Shown: piece by piece, positions 34,852 through 45,899 of the stretch
How the letters are laid out: each line of letters opens with the position of its first letter
Position numbering within the stretch: position 1 is the first letter of the stretch
DNA from: Shimia sp.
Lineage (GTDB): Bacteria > Pseudomonadota > Alphaproteobacteria > Rhodobacterales > Rhodobacteraceae
NCBI RefSeq assembly: GCF_022448905.1
Contig: NZ_JAKVCW010000001.1
Location: 124,001-188,000, forward strand
Length of the DNA: 64,000 nucleotides
Direction of reading: 5' to 3'
Made by a program: the position numbers and the translations under genes
The notes under the pieces: generated by a model
Seen by the model: the letters and a program-made list of their open reading frames with translations, nothing else
Told to the model about the DNA's origin: nothing
Databases searched by the model: none

Positions 34852-35284
34852 GATGTCCCCACACTTAGAATCAGGTCCTAGACCCCCACCGCTTCATAAG
34901 GGCCGATGAGCATTGAGAATGTGTTGACGAGGGGCGGTTTGAACCGGGGAAAGCGGGGGGTGGTGGGCTTGAAGTAGGAAAAATTGTCTCTACGTCAGGT
35001 TTTTGTCAGGTTCATTTTGCAGCCGGGATTCGAGAAAAACGGATGTTTGGGAAACACTTTTTGACCCAGAGTTAACAGGCAAAGGGTCGCACTTTGCTCA
35101 AAGCCTTGAAAAACAGGGCTTTCGTGTAATTGGCGATTACATCAAACATTGTTGCTAGCTGAGCAAGCCTCTGCTACACCCGCGACGGATTTTAACGCCT
35201 CGTTAGTCCCGAGGTAATGAAACGTCCTTGCGCGATGCATACAATTGTATGCCGAACGTGAGGCCAGCAAGCGGAAGGGTGGAC
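34852..35284. other. 433-bp gap upstream of the atp operon
   Basis: No gene is supported here. It carries the promoter of the RTX gene at the left and of atpHAGDC at the right. A candidate atp promoter is TTGCTA (35152-35157), 17-bp spacer, TACACC (35175-35180), a weak -10 of the kind common in this group. A perfect 16-bp palindrome lies at 35237-35252 inside the resulting leader. Confidence 0.5.
35237..35252. promoter_or_regulatory. 16-bp perfect palindrome in the atp operon leader
   Basis: GCATACAA TTGTATGC is exactly self-complementary. It begins 48 bp before the atpH GTG and downstream of the candidate promoter, so a protein bound here would act as a roadblock. The form resembles operators of GntR/FadR-type dimers; the binding protein is unknown. 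Confidence 0.5.
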
Positions 35285-35845
35285 GTGTCCGAACCAGCTT
35301 CGATCTCCTCCGGCATTGCAGAACGCTATGCCGCCGCGGTCTTTGAGATCGCACAAGAGAACAATGCGCTGAGCGAATTGGAAACCAGCATCGACGGTCT
35401 GGGCGCGGCACTTGCCGACAGCGCCGAGCTTGTTGATCTGATCAATTCGCCGCTGATCAGCCGCGAAGAGCAAGGTGCTGCGATCTCCGCAGTGGCAAAG
35501 AAAATGGGTGTGCAGGACGTTCTCGTGAACGTGCTGGGCCTGATGGCTGAAAAACGCCGCCTGTTTGTTCTGCCACAGCTGATCGAGCAACTGCAGGCAA
35601 TGATTGCCGAGAACAAAGGCGAAGTGACCGCGGATGTCACCACCGCCAAAGCTTTGACCAAAACCCAGAGCGAAAAGCTGGCAAAAACGCTGGCAGCACG
35701 CGTGGGCAAAGATGTCAAAATCAACGCGACCGTCGACGAGAGCCTCGTGGGCGGTCTTGTAGTTAAAGTGGGCTCGAAGATGATCGACACGTCGATCCGC
35801 TCCAAGCTTGCTTCCCTCCAGAATGCAATGAAAGAGGTCGGATAA
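35285..35845 (+). CDS. atpH: F0F1 ATP synthase subunit delta
   Basis: A 186-residue delta subunit, the length usual in Rhodobacterales. It begins [20 protein letters not shown] and carries the conserved C-terminal [20 protein letters not shown] block. The delta subunit sits on top of the F1 head and ties it to the peripheral b stalk. The GTG at 35285 lies five bases after AAGGG; a second GTG six bases earlier overlaps that site. The stop overlaps the atpA ATG by one base (TAATG). First gene of atpHAGDC; the F0 genes are elsewhere, as is normal in this family. Confidence 0.97.
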   Translation: MSEPASISSGIAERYAAAVFEIAQENNALSELETSIDGLGAALADSAELVDLINSPLISREEQGAAISAVAKKMGVQDVLVNVLGLMAEKRRLFVLPQLIEQLQAMIAENKGEVTADVTTAKALTKTQSEKLAKTLAARVGKDVKINATVDESLVGGLVVKVGSKMIDTSIRSKLASLQNAMKEVG

Positions 35846-37383
35846 TGGGTATCCAAGCAGCCGAAATCTCTGCGATCCTTAAGGAGCAGATTAAAAACTT
35901 TGGCCAAGAGGCCGAAGTGGCCGAAGTCGGCCGTGTGCTTTCCGTCGGTGACGGTATTGCGCGCGTCTACGGTCTGGACAACGTTCAAGCCGGTGAGATG
36001 GTTGAATTCCCTGGTGGTATTCAAGGCATGGCGCTGAACCTTGAGAACGACAACGTTGGTGTCGTTATCTTCGGTTCTGACCGTGACATCAAAGAAGGCG
36101 ACACTGTTAAGCGCACCAACTCCATCGTGGACGTGCCAATCGGTGAAGGCCTGCTGGGCCGCGTTGTTGATGGTCTGGGCAACCCGCTGGACGGCAAGGG
36201 TCCAATCAAAGCGGAAAAGCGCGGCGTTGCAGACGTCAAAGCGCCTGGCATTATCCCACGTAAATCCGTTCACGAGCCAATGGCGACCGGCCTGAAGTCC
36301 GTTGACGCGATGATCCCAATCGGCCGTGGCCAGCGTGAGCTGATCATTGGTGACCGTCAGACTGGTAAGTCTGCTGTGGCTCTCGACGCGATCCTGAACC
36401 AGAAGTCTTACAACGAAGCCGCCGGCGACGACGAAAGCAAGAAACTGTACTGTGTATACGTTGCAGTTGGTCAGAAGCGCTCCACCGTTGCGCAGCTGGT
36501 GAAGAAGTTGGAAGAGTCTGGCGCAATGGAATACTCCATTGTTGTTGCAGCGACCGCTTCCGAACCTGCGCCTCTGCAGTTCCTGGCGCCTTACGCCGCG
36601 ACCGCGATGGCAGAATACTTCCGTGACAACGGCAAGCACGCGCTGATCATCTATGATGACCTGTCCAAGCAAGCTGTTGCTTACCGTCAGATGTCCCTGC
36701 TGCTGCGCCGCCCACCAGGCCGTGAAGCGTACCCAGGTGACGTTTTCTACCTGCACTCCCGTCTGCTTGAGCGTTCCGCGAAGCTGAACGAGGATTTCGG
36801 TGCTGGCTCGCTGACCGCGCTGCCAATCATTGAAACTCAGGGTGGCGACGTTTCCGCGTTTATTCCAACCAACGTGATCTCCATCACCGACGGTCAGATC
36901 TTCCTGGAAACCGAACTGTTCTACCAAGGTATCCGTCCTGCTGTGAACACCGGTCTGTCGGTATCCCGTGTGGGTTCCTCGGCGCAAACCAAAGCGATGT
37001 CTTCGGTTGCGGGTCCGGTTAAGCTGTCTCTGGCTCAGTACCGCGAAATGGCTGCGTTTGCGCAGTTTGGTTCCGACCTTGACGCCGCAACCCAGCAGCT
37101 GCTGAACCGTGGTGCACGTCTGACCGAGCTGATGAAACAGCCGCAGTACTCCCCGCTGACCAACGCGGAAATCGTCTGCGTGATCTTCGCAGGTGTGAAC
37201 GGCTACCTCGACAAAATCGAGCTGAGCGACGTTGCACGCTTCGAAGAAGGTCTGTTGAACTTCCTGCGCAGCCAGAAGGCCGACCTGTTGGCATGGATCA
37301 CCGACGAAGATCCTAAGATCAAAGGTGACGCCGCAGACAAAGTGAAAGCCGCGCTGGACGAATTCGCAGCTGACTTTTCATAA
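35845..37383 (+). CDS. atpA: F0F1 ATP synthase subunit alpha
   Basis: A 512-residue alpha subunit. The P-loop [13 protein letters not shown] is at about residues 169-181, and the arginine-finger region [15 protein letters not shown] is near 372-386. Alpha binds nucleotide without hydrolysing it and supplies the finger to the beta catalytic site. The start overlaps the atpH stop by one base, and 12 bp separate its stop from atpG with an AAGGGG site between. Codon use is strongly biased, as expected for a highly expressed gene; this produces long open frames on the opposite strand that are not genes. Confidence 0.99.
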   Translation: MGIQAAEISAILKEQIKNFGQEAEVAEVGRVLSVGDGIARVYGLDNVQAGEMVEFPGGIQGMALNLENDNVGVVIFGSDRDIKEGDTVKRTNSIVDVPIGEGLLGRVVDGLGNPLDGKGPIKAEKRGVADVKAPGIIPRKSVHEPMATGLKSVDAMIPIGRGQRELIIGDRQTGKSAVALDAILNQKSYNEAAGDDESKKLYCVYVAVGQKRSTVAQLVKKLEESGAMEYSIVVAATASEPAPLQFLAPYAATAMAEYFRDNGKHALIIYDDLSKQAVAYRQMSLLLRRPPGREAYPGDVFYLHSRLLERSAKLNEDFGAGSLTALPIIETQGGDVSAFIPTNVISITDGQIFLETELFYQGIRPAVNTGLSVSRVGSSAQTKAMSSVAGPVKLSLAQYREMAAFAQFGSDLDAATQQLLNRGARLTELMKQPQYSPLTNAEIVCVIFAGVNGYLDKIELSDVARFEEGLLNFLRSQKADLLAWITDEDPKIKGDAADKVKAALDEFAADFS

Positions 37384-37395
37384 GGGGTTCGGACA

Positions 37396-39709
<2,314 letters not shown>

Positions 39710-39716
39710 GCGTTGT

Positions 39717-39797
39717 CGATTTGAAATGACTCGCCTGGCGCAAACTGAAATCACAGATTTCAACGCGCCAGGCGAGACAGTCACTTTCAATAAATCG
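39717..39797 (+). promoter_or_regulatory. long intra-operon hairpin between atpD and atpC
   Basis: Perfect 12-bp arms CTCGCCTGGCGC (39730-39741) and GCGCCAGGCGAG (39765-39776), an upper 7-bp stem TGAAATC (39746-39752)/GATTTCA (39756-39762) with a 3-nt loop, and further imperfect pairing of CGATTT-GAAA (39717-39726) with TTTC...AAATCG (39785-39797). No T-run follows, so it is more likely an RNA processing or stability element than a full terminator. Confidence 0.7.
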
Positions 39798-39819
39798 AAA
39801 CGCTAGTAGGAGGCCCGAA

Positions 39820-40215
39820 ATGGCAAACGTGATGCAATTTGATCTGGTTAGCCCTGAACGTAGCTTGGCTTCGTTTGAGGCAACCGCCGTGAAGATCCCT
39901 GGTGCGGAAGGTGACTTGACCGCCATGCCAGGCCACTCTCCGCTGCTGACCTCGCTGCGCCCTGGCGTGGTGCGTGTTCAGACCGCAGACGGTGAGAAGG
40001 ATTTTGTTGTGACCCGCGGTTTCGCGGACATCACAGCAGACTCGATCTCGGTGATCGCAGAGCATGCGCACAAAGGCGAAGACGTGACCAAAGCAGATCT
40101 TGAGGACGTCATTGCTGACGCCCGCAAAGCTGCAGCGGAAGCGCCTGAAGAGCACAAGGACGGCGCAGAGAAATTTGTCGCAGACCTTGAGCAGCTGATG
40201 CACGACATGGTCTGA
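39820..40215 (+). CDS. atpC: F0F1 ATP synthase subunit epsilon
   Basis: A 131-residue epsilon subunit. The N-terminal beta sandwich (MQFDLVSPERSLASFEA ... IPGAEGDLTAMPGHSPLLTS) is clear; the C-terminal helical hairpin is short and Ala/Glu-rich, as in many alphaproteobacteria. It contacts gamma and the c ring and can inhibit ATP hydrolysis. GGAGG lies eight bases before the ATG. The hairpin in the 110-bp gap before it may lower its expression relative to alpha and beta. Confidence 0.97.
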   Translation: MANVMQFDLVSPERSLASFEATAVKIPGAEGDLTAMPGHSPLLTSLRPGVVRVQTADGEKDFVVTRGFADITADSISVIAEHAHKGEDVTKADLEDVIADARKAAAEAPEEHKDGAEKFVADLEQLMHDMV

Positions 40216-40240
40216 TCCCACACGGATCACACAGATTAAG

Positions 40241-40270
40241 AGGCCCCGCCGACACAGGCGGGGCCTTTTG
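40241..40270 (+). terminator. intrinsic terminator of the atp operon
   Basis: Perfect 10-bp stem AGGCCCCGCC (40241-40250) and GGCGGGGCCT (40257-40266), 6-nt loop, then TTTTG. It ends the operon 26 bp after the atpC stop. Confidence 0.85.
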
Positions 40271-40329
40271 CTTTGATCAGGCCGAAAAGGCCTTGAAAGC
40301 GACGTATTTGGATTACAGATTGGCCGACG

Positions 40330-40683
40330 ATGAAACGGATACGAAATAATTACGTCGGAGTGGATCAAGGGGATGAAGCCCTGTTTTCTGACTTTGAGAC
40401 CGATGGCGAGATGTGGACCGGTAACGGGACTCGGGAACGTCGCAAGCTCATTAAGTTTTCTGCCAAATACCGCGTCCCCCCGACCGTCCAGGTGAGCCTG
40501 TCGCTGTGGGATATGGACCCGCAGGCAAATATCCGGGCTGAAGTGGTGGCCGAAGAAGTGACCAACCTCGGATTCCATTTGGTGTTTCGCACCTGGGGCG
40601 ACAGCCGCGTGGCACGCGTGCGCATGTCCTGGTTGGCGATTGGCGAACTGGCCTTTGCTGATGACTGGGTGATCGAGGACTGA
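40330..40683 (+). CDS. H-type lectin domain protein
   Basis: A 117-residue protein covered almost entirely by an H-type lectin domain (discoidin/snail agglutinin fold). The key stretch is VQVSLSLWDMDPQANIRAEV, then NLGFHLVFRTWGDSRVARVR and SWLAIGE, the usual closing strand. Such lectins form trimers that bind GalNAc or similar sugars. There is no signal peptide, so this one is probably intracellular. Its position behind atpC with its own terminator is common in Rhodobacteraceae, but a role in ATP synthesis has no support. Confidence 0.85.
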   Translation: MKRIRNNYVGVDQGDEALFSDFETDGEMWTGNGTRERRKLIKFSAKYRVPPTVQVSLSLWDMDPQANIRAEVVAEEVTNLGFHLVFRTWGDSRVARVRMSWLAIGELAFADDWVIED

Positions 40684-40709
40684 TCTCGGCCCAACCTTCT
40701 GGAAAAGAG

Positions 40710-40742
40710 AACGCCCTGCCGGAGGAAAGCAGGGCGTTTTGT
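40710..40742 (+). terminator. intrinsic terminator after the lectin gene
   Basis: Perfect 10-bp stem AACGCCCTGC (40710-40719) and GCAGGGCGTT (40729-40738), 9-nt loop, followed by TTTTGTG. It separates the lectin gene from the convergent ABC ATPase gene. Confidence 0.85.
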
Positions 40743-40770
40743 GTTTGATCTGGCGTGAGTGGTGGGAGGA

Positions 40771-41829
40771 TCAGCGCAAACGCAATCCGGTGTCAGGATC
40801 AAACAGATAGAGACGTTTGGTCGGAATTGAGAGGCCCACGGTTTCGCCTTCGGAGCTGCGGGAGTCGCCGCGTTCTTCGACGATCAGGCGCGTGCCATCT
40901 TGCGCAGCGAGGTAGCAGTAGGACACGCCGCCAAGCGCTTCGGTTAGGTCGATGGTCAACGCGTCAGACTTGTGGTCCAGTTCGATATGTTCCGGGCGTG
41001 CGCCAACGGTGACTTTCGAGAGGCCTGCCGGCAGGGCGATCGGGCTGTCCTGTGGCGTGGAGAAGGCTGGGTGCACCAGCTTTCCGTCTAGCACGTCACA
41101 TACCAGGAAATTCATGGACGGGGAGCCGATGAAACCGGCGACAAAGCGGTTGTCAGGGTCGCGGTAGAGGTCAAGCGGGGCGCCCACTTGTTCAACACGA
41201 CCGTCCCGCAGCACCACAATTTTATCGGCCATGGTCATGGCTTCGACTTGATCGTGGGTCACATAGATCATGGTGGCACCAATTTCCTGGTGCAGGCGGG
41301 CGATTTCGACACGCATGTCGACACGCAATTCGGCGTCGAGGTTGGAAAGCGGTTCATCGAATAAGAAGACCTCGGGGCCACGGACAATGGCACGGCCAAT
41401 AGCAACACGTTGACGTTGGCCCCCGGAGAGCGCTTTGGGTTTGCGCTTGAGGTACTGGTCAAGCTTCAGAATCGAAGAGGCTTTTTGCACCTTCTCTTCG
41501 ATTTCCGCTTTGGGGTGGCCGTTCATCCGCAGGCCGAAGCCCATGTTTTCGGCAACCGTCATGTGCGGGTAGAGCGCGTAGGTCTGAAACACCATGGCCA
41601 CGCCGCGTTTGGCGGGGTCCATGTGCGTCACGTCGCGCTGGCCAATATTGATCTGGCCGTCGGTGGTCTCTTCAAGGCCAGCAATCATGCGCAGCAGGGT
41701 GGACTTTCCGCAGCCCGATGGGCCGACAAACACGCAGAATTCGCCGTCTTCGATTTCCAGATCAATGCCATGAATGACCTGCGTTTCGCCGTATTTCTTG
41801 ATGGCACCTTGAAGGGTTACACCCGTCAT
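40771..41829 (-). CDS. sugar ABC transporter ATP-binding protein (UgpC/MalK type)
   Basis: A 352-residue ATPase. Walker A GPSGCGKSTLLR, signature LSGGQRQRVAIGRAI, Walker B VFLFDEPLSNLDAELR and the switch His in YVTHDQVEAMT are intact; the C-terminal 110 residues form the OB-fold regulatory domain of the MalK/UgpC group. It energises CUT1 sugar importers. Its ATG overlaps the stop of the IclR gene (ATGA), and the solute-binding protein and permeases are encoded divergently, so it is the predicted motor of the galactoside importer encoded at 42768-45899. Confidence 0.95.
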   Translation of the reverse strand: MTGVTLQGAIKKYGETQVIHGIDLEIEDGEFCVFVGPSGCGKSTLLRMIAGLEETTDGQINIGQRDVTHMDPAKRGVAMVFQTYALYPHMTVAENMGFGLRMNGHPKAEIEEKVQKASSILKLDQYLKRKPKALSGGQRQRVAIGRAIVRGPEVFLFDEPLSNLDAELRVDMRVEIARLHQEIGATMIYVTHDQVEAMTMADKIVVLRDGRVEQVGAPLDLYRDPDNRFVAGFIGSPSMNFLVCDVLDGKLVHPAFSTPQDSPIALPAGLSKVTVGARPEHIELDHKSDALTIDLTEALGGVSYCYLAAQDGTRLIVEERGDSRSSEGETVGLSIPTKRLYLFDPDTGLRLR

Positions 41830-42620
41830 GTCGTCTCTACCTTTTGTTGTCGCGTTTCCGGGAAGCGCCAGGCTTCCGCTTCTTCGCCAATGCGTTTTGC
41901 GGTTTCCAAAACACGGGGGGCGAGGGTTTCGAGTTGGTCCAGGGATGTGCGGCTGGTTGGGCCCGTCACAGACAGCGCGCCGAGCATGCGGCCACCGTTG
42001 GATAGAATTGGCACAGCAATACAGACAATGCCGGGTTCATGTTCTTCGCGGTCAAAGGCGTAGCCGCGTGCGCGGATGGCGGCGAGTTCTTCCCTTAGGC
42101 TCTCCGGCGAATCCAAAGTGCTGGGTGTGAAGCGGTGAAAACTTTGCTGGGCGATAGCGCGGTCCAGGACATCGCCTTCGACATAGGCCAGCATGGCTTT
42201 GCCCACGCCGGTGCAATAGGCAGGGCCAACTTTGCCCGCTTGAGAGTACATCTCCACCGGCTTGGCTGCGTTGCGTTTGTCCACATAGAGGACCTGAGAG
42301 GCATCCAGTTGGGCAAGGTGCACGGTTTCGCCGGTTTCGGCCGACAATTGATCCAAATAGGGGCGCGCAATAGGCGCTAAAGAACTGGTGGTCCAGGCGG
42401 CGTGGGCCAGCCGCACCAGCCGCATGCCCATGGCGTATGTCTGGCGGTCTGGCTCATAGGACAGCATGCCTTGATTGGTTAGGGTTTGCAGGAATCGATA
42501 GAGCGTCGCCTTGGGATAAGGACTTTTTTCCTGCAATTCGCCAAAGCGTACCGGCCGCTCAAAAGCAGCAACTTGTTCAAGCACATCAAGGGCTTTGCCG
42601 ACCGTTCCGTCACCAGACAT
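41826..42620 (-). CDS. IclR family transcriptional regulator
   Basis: A 264-residue IclR protein. The N-terminal winged helix (VGKALDVLEQVAAFERPVRF ... YPKATLYRFLQTLTNQG) precedes the effector domain (TGETVHLAQLDASQVLYVDK ... GVGKAMLAYVEGDVL ... EEHEPGIVCIAVPIL). GGAGGAGA lies ten bases before the ATG. It is co-transcribed with the ABC ATPase and divergent from the galactoside operon, whose promoter region holds an imperfect palindrome suitable for it. A galactose-derived intermediate is the likely effector, by analogy with KdgR-type regulators. Confidence 0.93.
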   Translation of the reverse strand: MSGDGTVGKALDVLEQVAAFERPVRFGELQEKSPYPKATLYRFLQTLTNQGMLSYEPDRQTYAMGMRLVRLAHAAWTTSSLAPIARPYLDQLSAETGETVHLAQLDASQVLYVDKRNAAKPVEMYSQAGKVGPAYCTGVGKAMLAYVEGDVLDRAIAQQSFHRFTPSTLDSPESLREELAAIRARGYAFDREEHEPGIVCIAVPILSNGGRMLGALSVTGPTSRTSLDQLETLAPRVLETAKRIGEEAEAWRFPETRQQKVETT

Positions 42621-42666
42621 GTGGTTTTTGTCTCCTCCATAGATTCCTGCAGTCGTTAGGAATCTG

Positions 42667-42695
42667 TTGACAACCTAGCCGACTCTGTGTGTAGA
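42667..42695 (+). promoter_or_regulatory. promoter of the galactoside operon
   Basis: TTGACA (42667-42672), 17-bp spacer, TGTAGA (42690-42695). Transcription would begin near 42702, leaving a leader of about 65 nt. The candidate operator at 42714-42732 lies just downstream of the start point. Confidence 0.6.
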
Positions 42696-42713
42696 TTTCA
42701 ATATGTAAAACAT

Positions 42714-42732
42714 GGTTTCAAATAATGGAACC
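42714..42732. promoter_or_regulatory. candidate IclR operator
   Basis: GGTTTC aaataat GGAACC is an imperfect inverted repeat (five of six positions match) placed immediately downstream of the predicted transcription start of the galactoside operon. Spacing and composition suit an IclR dimer acting as a repressor. Confidence 0.4.
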
Positions 42733-42767
42733 GCAAATTGCATAATTTTGGAGACAGGGAGGAACAA

Positions 42768-44024
42768 ATGCTTTCCAAAATGAAAACTACTGCCACCGCC
42801 GCTGCGGTTGCTTCTGCGTTTGCTGTACCGGCGTCTGCGGAACTTTCAGGCGACCTGACAATTTTCCTGGACACATCGAACCCGGCGCCGCGCGCGACGA
42901 TGGAAGCGATGATTGACCGCTTTAAAGCGCAGCATCCGGGCCTGAACGTTGAAACCACGGTGATCGACCGTGAAGCTTACAAAACCCAGATCCGCAACTT
43001 CCTGACCGCAAACGCGCCAGACGTTGCCACTTGGTACGCCGCCAATCGGATGCGCCCTTATGTAGAGGCCGGTCTGTTTGAGGACGTGTCTGACCTCTAC
43101 GCGGAACCAGAGATTGCCGAAGGTTTGGCCTCCACCAAAGGTGCGCTGACCATCGACGATAAGCAGTGGGGCGTGGCCTATACTTACTACCAGTGGGGCG
43201 TGTACTACCGCAAAGACATCTTCGCAGAACTGGGTCTGTCTGAGCCAACCAACTGGGAAGAAGAAAAAGCCAACTGCGGCAAGATCGTTGCCTCCGGCCG
43301 GGCTTGCTACACCATCGGTACCAAGTACCTGTGGACTGCTGGCGGTTGGTTTGACTACCTGAACATGCGCACCAACGGCTTTGATTTCCACATGGATCTG
43401 GCCGCAGGCAACGTGTCCTGGGAAGACGACCGTGTGAAGCAGACTTTCATGAACTGGAAAGAGCTGATCGACATGGGCGGCTTTATTGCTGACCACCAGA
43501 CCTACAGCTGGCAGGAAGCGCTGCCGTTCATGGTGAACGGTGAAGCGGCCTCTTACCTGATGGGTAACTTTGCCGTGGCACCGCTGCGCGAAGCGGGTCT
43601 GACCGATGATCAACTGGACTTCTATCAGTTCCCAGTCATCAACCCAGATGTTGAACTGTCTGAAGACGCGCCGACCGACACCTTCCACATCCCTGCAAAC
43701 GCGAAGAACAAAGAAGCCGCACGCGAGTTCCTGCGCTTCGCCACTTCGCCTGAAGAGCAGACCATCATCAACAACGGTAAAAACCTGGGTCAGCTGCCTG
43801 TAAACGCTGCCTCTTCCGTGGATGATGATAAGTTCTTGCAGCAGGGCTTCCAGATGCTGTCCTCCAACTCCACCGGCGGTGTGGCTCAGTTCTGGGACCG
43901 CGATGCGCCGGCAGAAATGGCGAAAGTGTCCATGGAAGGCTTCCAGGAGTTCATGGTCAAGCCAGACCAGTTGGACAAGATCCTGGCGAAGCTGGAGCGT
44001 GCGCGCGGCCGTATCTACAAGTGA
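42768..44024 (+). CDS. sugar ABC transporter substrate-binding protein (CUT1)
   Basis: A 418-residue periplasmic binding protein with signal peptide MLSKMKTTATAAAVASAFAV cut after ASA-ELS. The mature protein has the family 1 layout (DLTIFLDTSNPAPRATMEAM ... NAPDVATWYAANRMRPYVEA ... YTYYQWGVYYRKDIFAELGL), with several Trp/Tyr residues suited to stacking on sugars. GGGAGGAAC precedes the ATG. A hairpin directly after its stop probably stabilises this part of the mRNA so that the binding protein outnumbers the permeases. By operon context it binds alpha- or beta-galactosides. Confidence 0.93.
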   Translation: MLSKMKTTATAAAVASAFAVPASAELSGDLTIFLDTSNPAPRATMEAMIDRFKAQHPGLNVETTVIDREAYKTQIRNFLTANAPDVATWYAANRMRPYVEAGLFEDVSDLYAEPEIAEGLASTKGALTIDDKQWGVAYTYYQWGVYYRKDIFAELGLSEPTNWEEEKANCGKIVASGRACYTIGTKYLWTAGGWFDYLNMRTNGFDFHMDLAAGNVSWEDDRVKQTFMNWKELIDMGGFIADHQTYSWQEALPFMVNGEAASYLMGNFAVAPLREAGLTDDQLDFYQFPVINPDVELSEDAPTDTFHIPANAKNKEAAREFLRFATSPEEQTIINNGKNLGQLPVNAASSVDDDKFLQQGFQMLSSNSTGGVAQFWDRDAPAEMAKVSMEGFQEFMVKPDQLDKILAKLERARGRIYK

Positions 44025-44070
44025 TGACCCTGTGTCAGGACATCTACGTGTCCTGACATGTCATCTTTTC
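44023..44070 (+). promoter_or_regulatory. hairpin between binding-protein and permease genes
   Basis: Perfect 10-bp stem TGTCAGGACA (44033-44042) and TGTCCTGACA (44049-44058) with a 6-nt loop, extended by GATGAC (44023-44028) and GTCATC (44060-44065), then CTTTTC. The position right after the binding-protein stop fits a partial terminator or 3'-end protector. Confidence 0.75.
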
Positions 44071-44122
44071 GGCGAGGCGGGGGTATCCTCCGCCTTTCCA
44101 CCCTCAATTATCGGGTTCACTT

Positions 44123-45049
44123 ATGACCGTATCTTCAGACATTCCTGAAACCGAAAGCTGGTTCCACCGCAACCAACAGCGCATTGCGCCGTGGTTGTTC
44201 CTGGCGCCAGGCATCCTGTTCTTTGCGGTCTATGTGATCGCGCCGGTGTTTCAGTCTTTCAATCTCTCGCTTTATGAGTGGGATGGGTTGGGCGAAAAGA
44301 CCTATGTGGGGATGCGTAACTACGAAGATCTCTATTGGGAGTATGTGGATCGAGACGCCTTTTTTACGTCGTTGAAAAACAACGTGCTGTGGCTGTTTCT
44401 CTACCTGCTCGCCATTCCCGCTGGCCTGTTCATTGCGCTGTTTCTGAACCAGACTGTGCGTGGCATCCGCATTTACAAGTCTCTGTTTTTCTTCCCCTTT
44501 GTGATCTCACAAGTTGTGGTTGGCCTGGTGTTTACCTGGTTTTATGACCCGACCTTTGGCCTGCTGAACACCATGCTGGGCTGGGTCGGCATGGGGCCGA
44601 TCAATGTCTTGGGCAATGAAAACCTTGTGACCTATGGCATCGTTGCCGCTGGCCTGTGGCCACAGACGGCCTATTGCATGATCCTCTACCTCACCGGATT
44701 GAACGCAGTTGATCCAGAGCAGATCGAGGCCGGGCGTTTGGATGGGGCCAAAGGCTGGTCGATGTTGTGGAACATCATCCTGCCGCAGCTGCGTCCAGCG
44801 ACGTTTATCGCCTTTGTGGTGACCATCATTGGCGCGCTGCGCTCGTTTGACCTGATCTCCATCATGACGCAGGGCGGCCCGTTCGGCAGCTCGCGCGTGC
44901 TGGCCTACTATATGTTCGAAGTGGCTCTGTCGGAATATGGCTTCCGCATGGGCTATGGCGCAGCCATCGCGGTGGTGCTGTTCCTGATTATGCTGTGCTT
45001 CATCACCTACTTCCTGTGGTCGATGTATCGCGAAGAGAAGGGGCACTGA
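44123..45049 (+). CDS. sugar ABC transporter permease (MalF/UgpA type)
   Basis: A 308-residue membrane protein with about six TM segments. The N-terminus is cytoplasmic (ETESWFHRNQQRIAPWLF), and the coupling EAA loop reads EAGRLDGAKGWSMLWN in the second half. It forms a heterodimeric channel with the next gene product. No good ribosome site precedes the ATG, which fits lower translation than the binding protein. Two bases separate its stop from the next gene. Confidence 0.94.
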   Translation: MTVSSDIPETESWFHRNQQRIAPWLFLAPGILFFAVYVIAPVFQSFNLSLYEWDGLGEKTYVGMRNYEDLYWEYVDRDAFFTSLKNNVLWLFLYLLAIPAGLFIALFLNQTVRGIRIYKSLFFFPFVISQVVVGLVFTWFYDPTFGLLNTMLGWVGMGPINVLGNENLVTYGIVAAGLWPQTAYCMILYLTGLNAVDPEQIEAGRLDGAKGWSMLWNIILPQLRPATFIAFVVTIIGALRSFDLISIMTQGGPFGSSRVLAYYMFEVALSEYGFRMGYGAAIAVVLFLIMLCFITYFLWSMYREEKGH

Positions 45050-45050
45050 G

Positions 45051-45899
45051 ATGTTTCCGAAACCGATCGAAAAGCAATCCCAGGCCGCGCAGGTCGCGTA
45101 CAAATCTTTGCTTCCGGTGGCCTTGGCGTTCTGGCTGGCACCCTTGCTGGCCGTGGCGCTGTTTTCCGTAAAGCCGGATGCCGATTTCACCTCAGGCAAC
45201 TACTGGGGGCTGCCGTCTAGCTTTGAGGGCGCGGCCAACTACGGTCAGGTGTTCTTCAACTCGGATATGCCACGTTACTTGCTCAACTCGTTTATGATCA
45301 CGGTGCCAACAGTGATTGGGGCGGTGGCGCTCAGCGCGATGACAGGCTTTGCACTTGGCATCTATAAGTTCCGCGCCAACCTGTGGATTTTCTTCATGTT
45401 TGTCGCGGGCAATTTTGTGCCGTTCCAAATTCTGATGGTGCCGGTGCGCGACCTGACACTTGAGATGGGGCTTTACAACACCAAGACCGGCCTCGTGCTG
45501 TTCCATGTGGCGTTCCAGACCGGATTTTGCACCTTGTTCATGCGCAACTTTATCCGAGCGCTGCCGTTTGAGCTGATCGAGGCGGCGCGGGTTGAAGGCG
45601 TAAGCGAATGGCGCATCTTTTGGTACGTGGTGCTGCCGCTAATGAAGCCAGCTTTGGCCGCATTGTCTGTGCTGATCTTCACCTTCATCTGGAATGACTA
45701 CTTCTGGGCGGTGGTGTTGACCCAAGGCATCGAGAGTCAGCCAGTAACCGCAGGGATCACCTCGTTTAACGCACAGTTCCGGGCGGCGTATCACTTAATG
45801 AGCGCGGGCTCGATTGTGGCGGCTCTGCCACCGGTGGCGATGTTCTTCCTGATGCAGAAGCACTTTATTGCTGGTCTGACGCTCGGAGCCGTGAAGTGA
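45051..45899 (+). CDS. sugar ABC transporter permease (MalG/UgpE type)
   Basis: A 282-residue membrane protein with six predicted TM segments and the EAA loop EAARVEGVSEWRIFWYV. It ends GLTLGAVK, a C-terminus usual for MalG-type subunits that insert into the ATPase dimer. It follows the first permease by one base, and its stop overlaps the GTG of the alpha-galactosidase gene. Confidence 0.94.
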   Translation: MFPKPIEKQSQAAQVAYKSLLPVALAFWLAPLLAVALFSVKPDADFTSGNYWGLPSSFEGAANYGQVFFNSDMPRYLLNSFMITVPTVIGAVALSAMTGFALGIYKFRANLWIFFMFVAGNFVPFQILMVPVRDLTLEMGLYNTKTGLVLFHVAFQTGFCTLFMRNFIRALPFELIEAARVEGVSEWRIFWYVVLPLMKPALAALSVLIFTFIWNDYFWAVVLTQGIESQPVTAGITSFNAQFRAAYHLMSAGSIVAALPPVAMFFLMQKHFIAGLTLGAVK

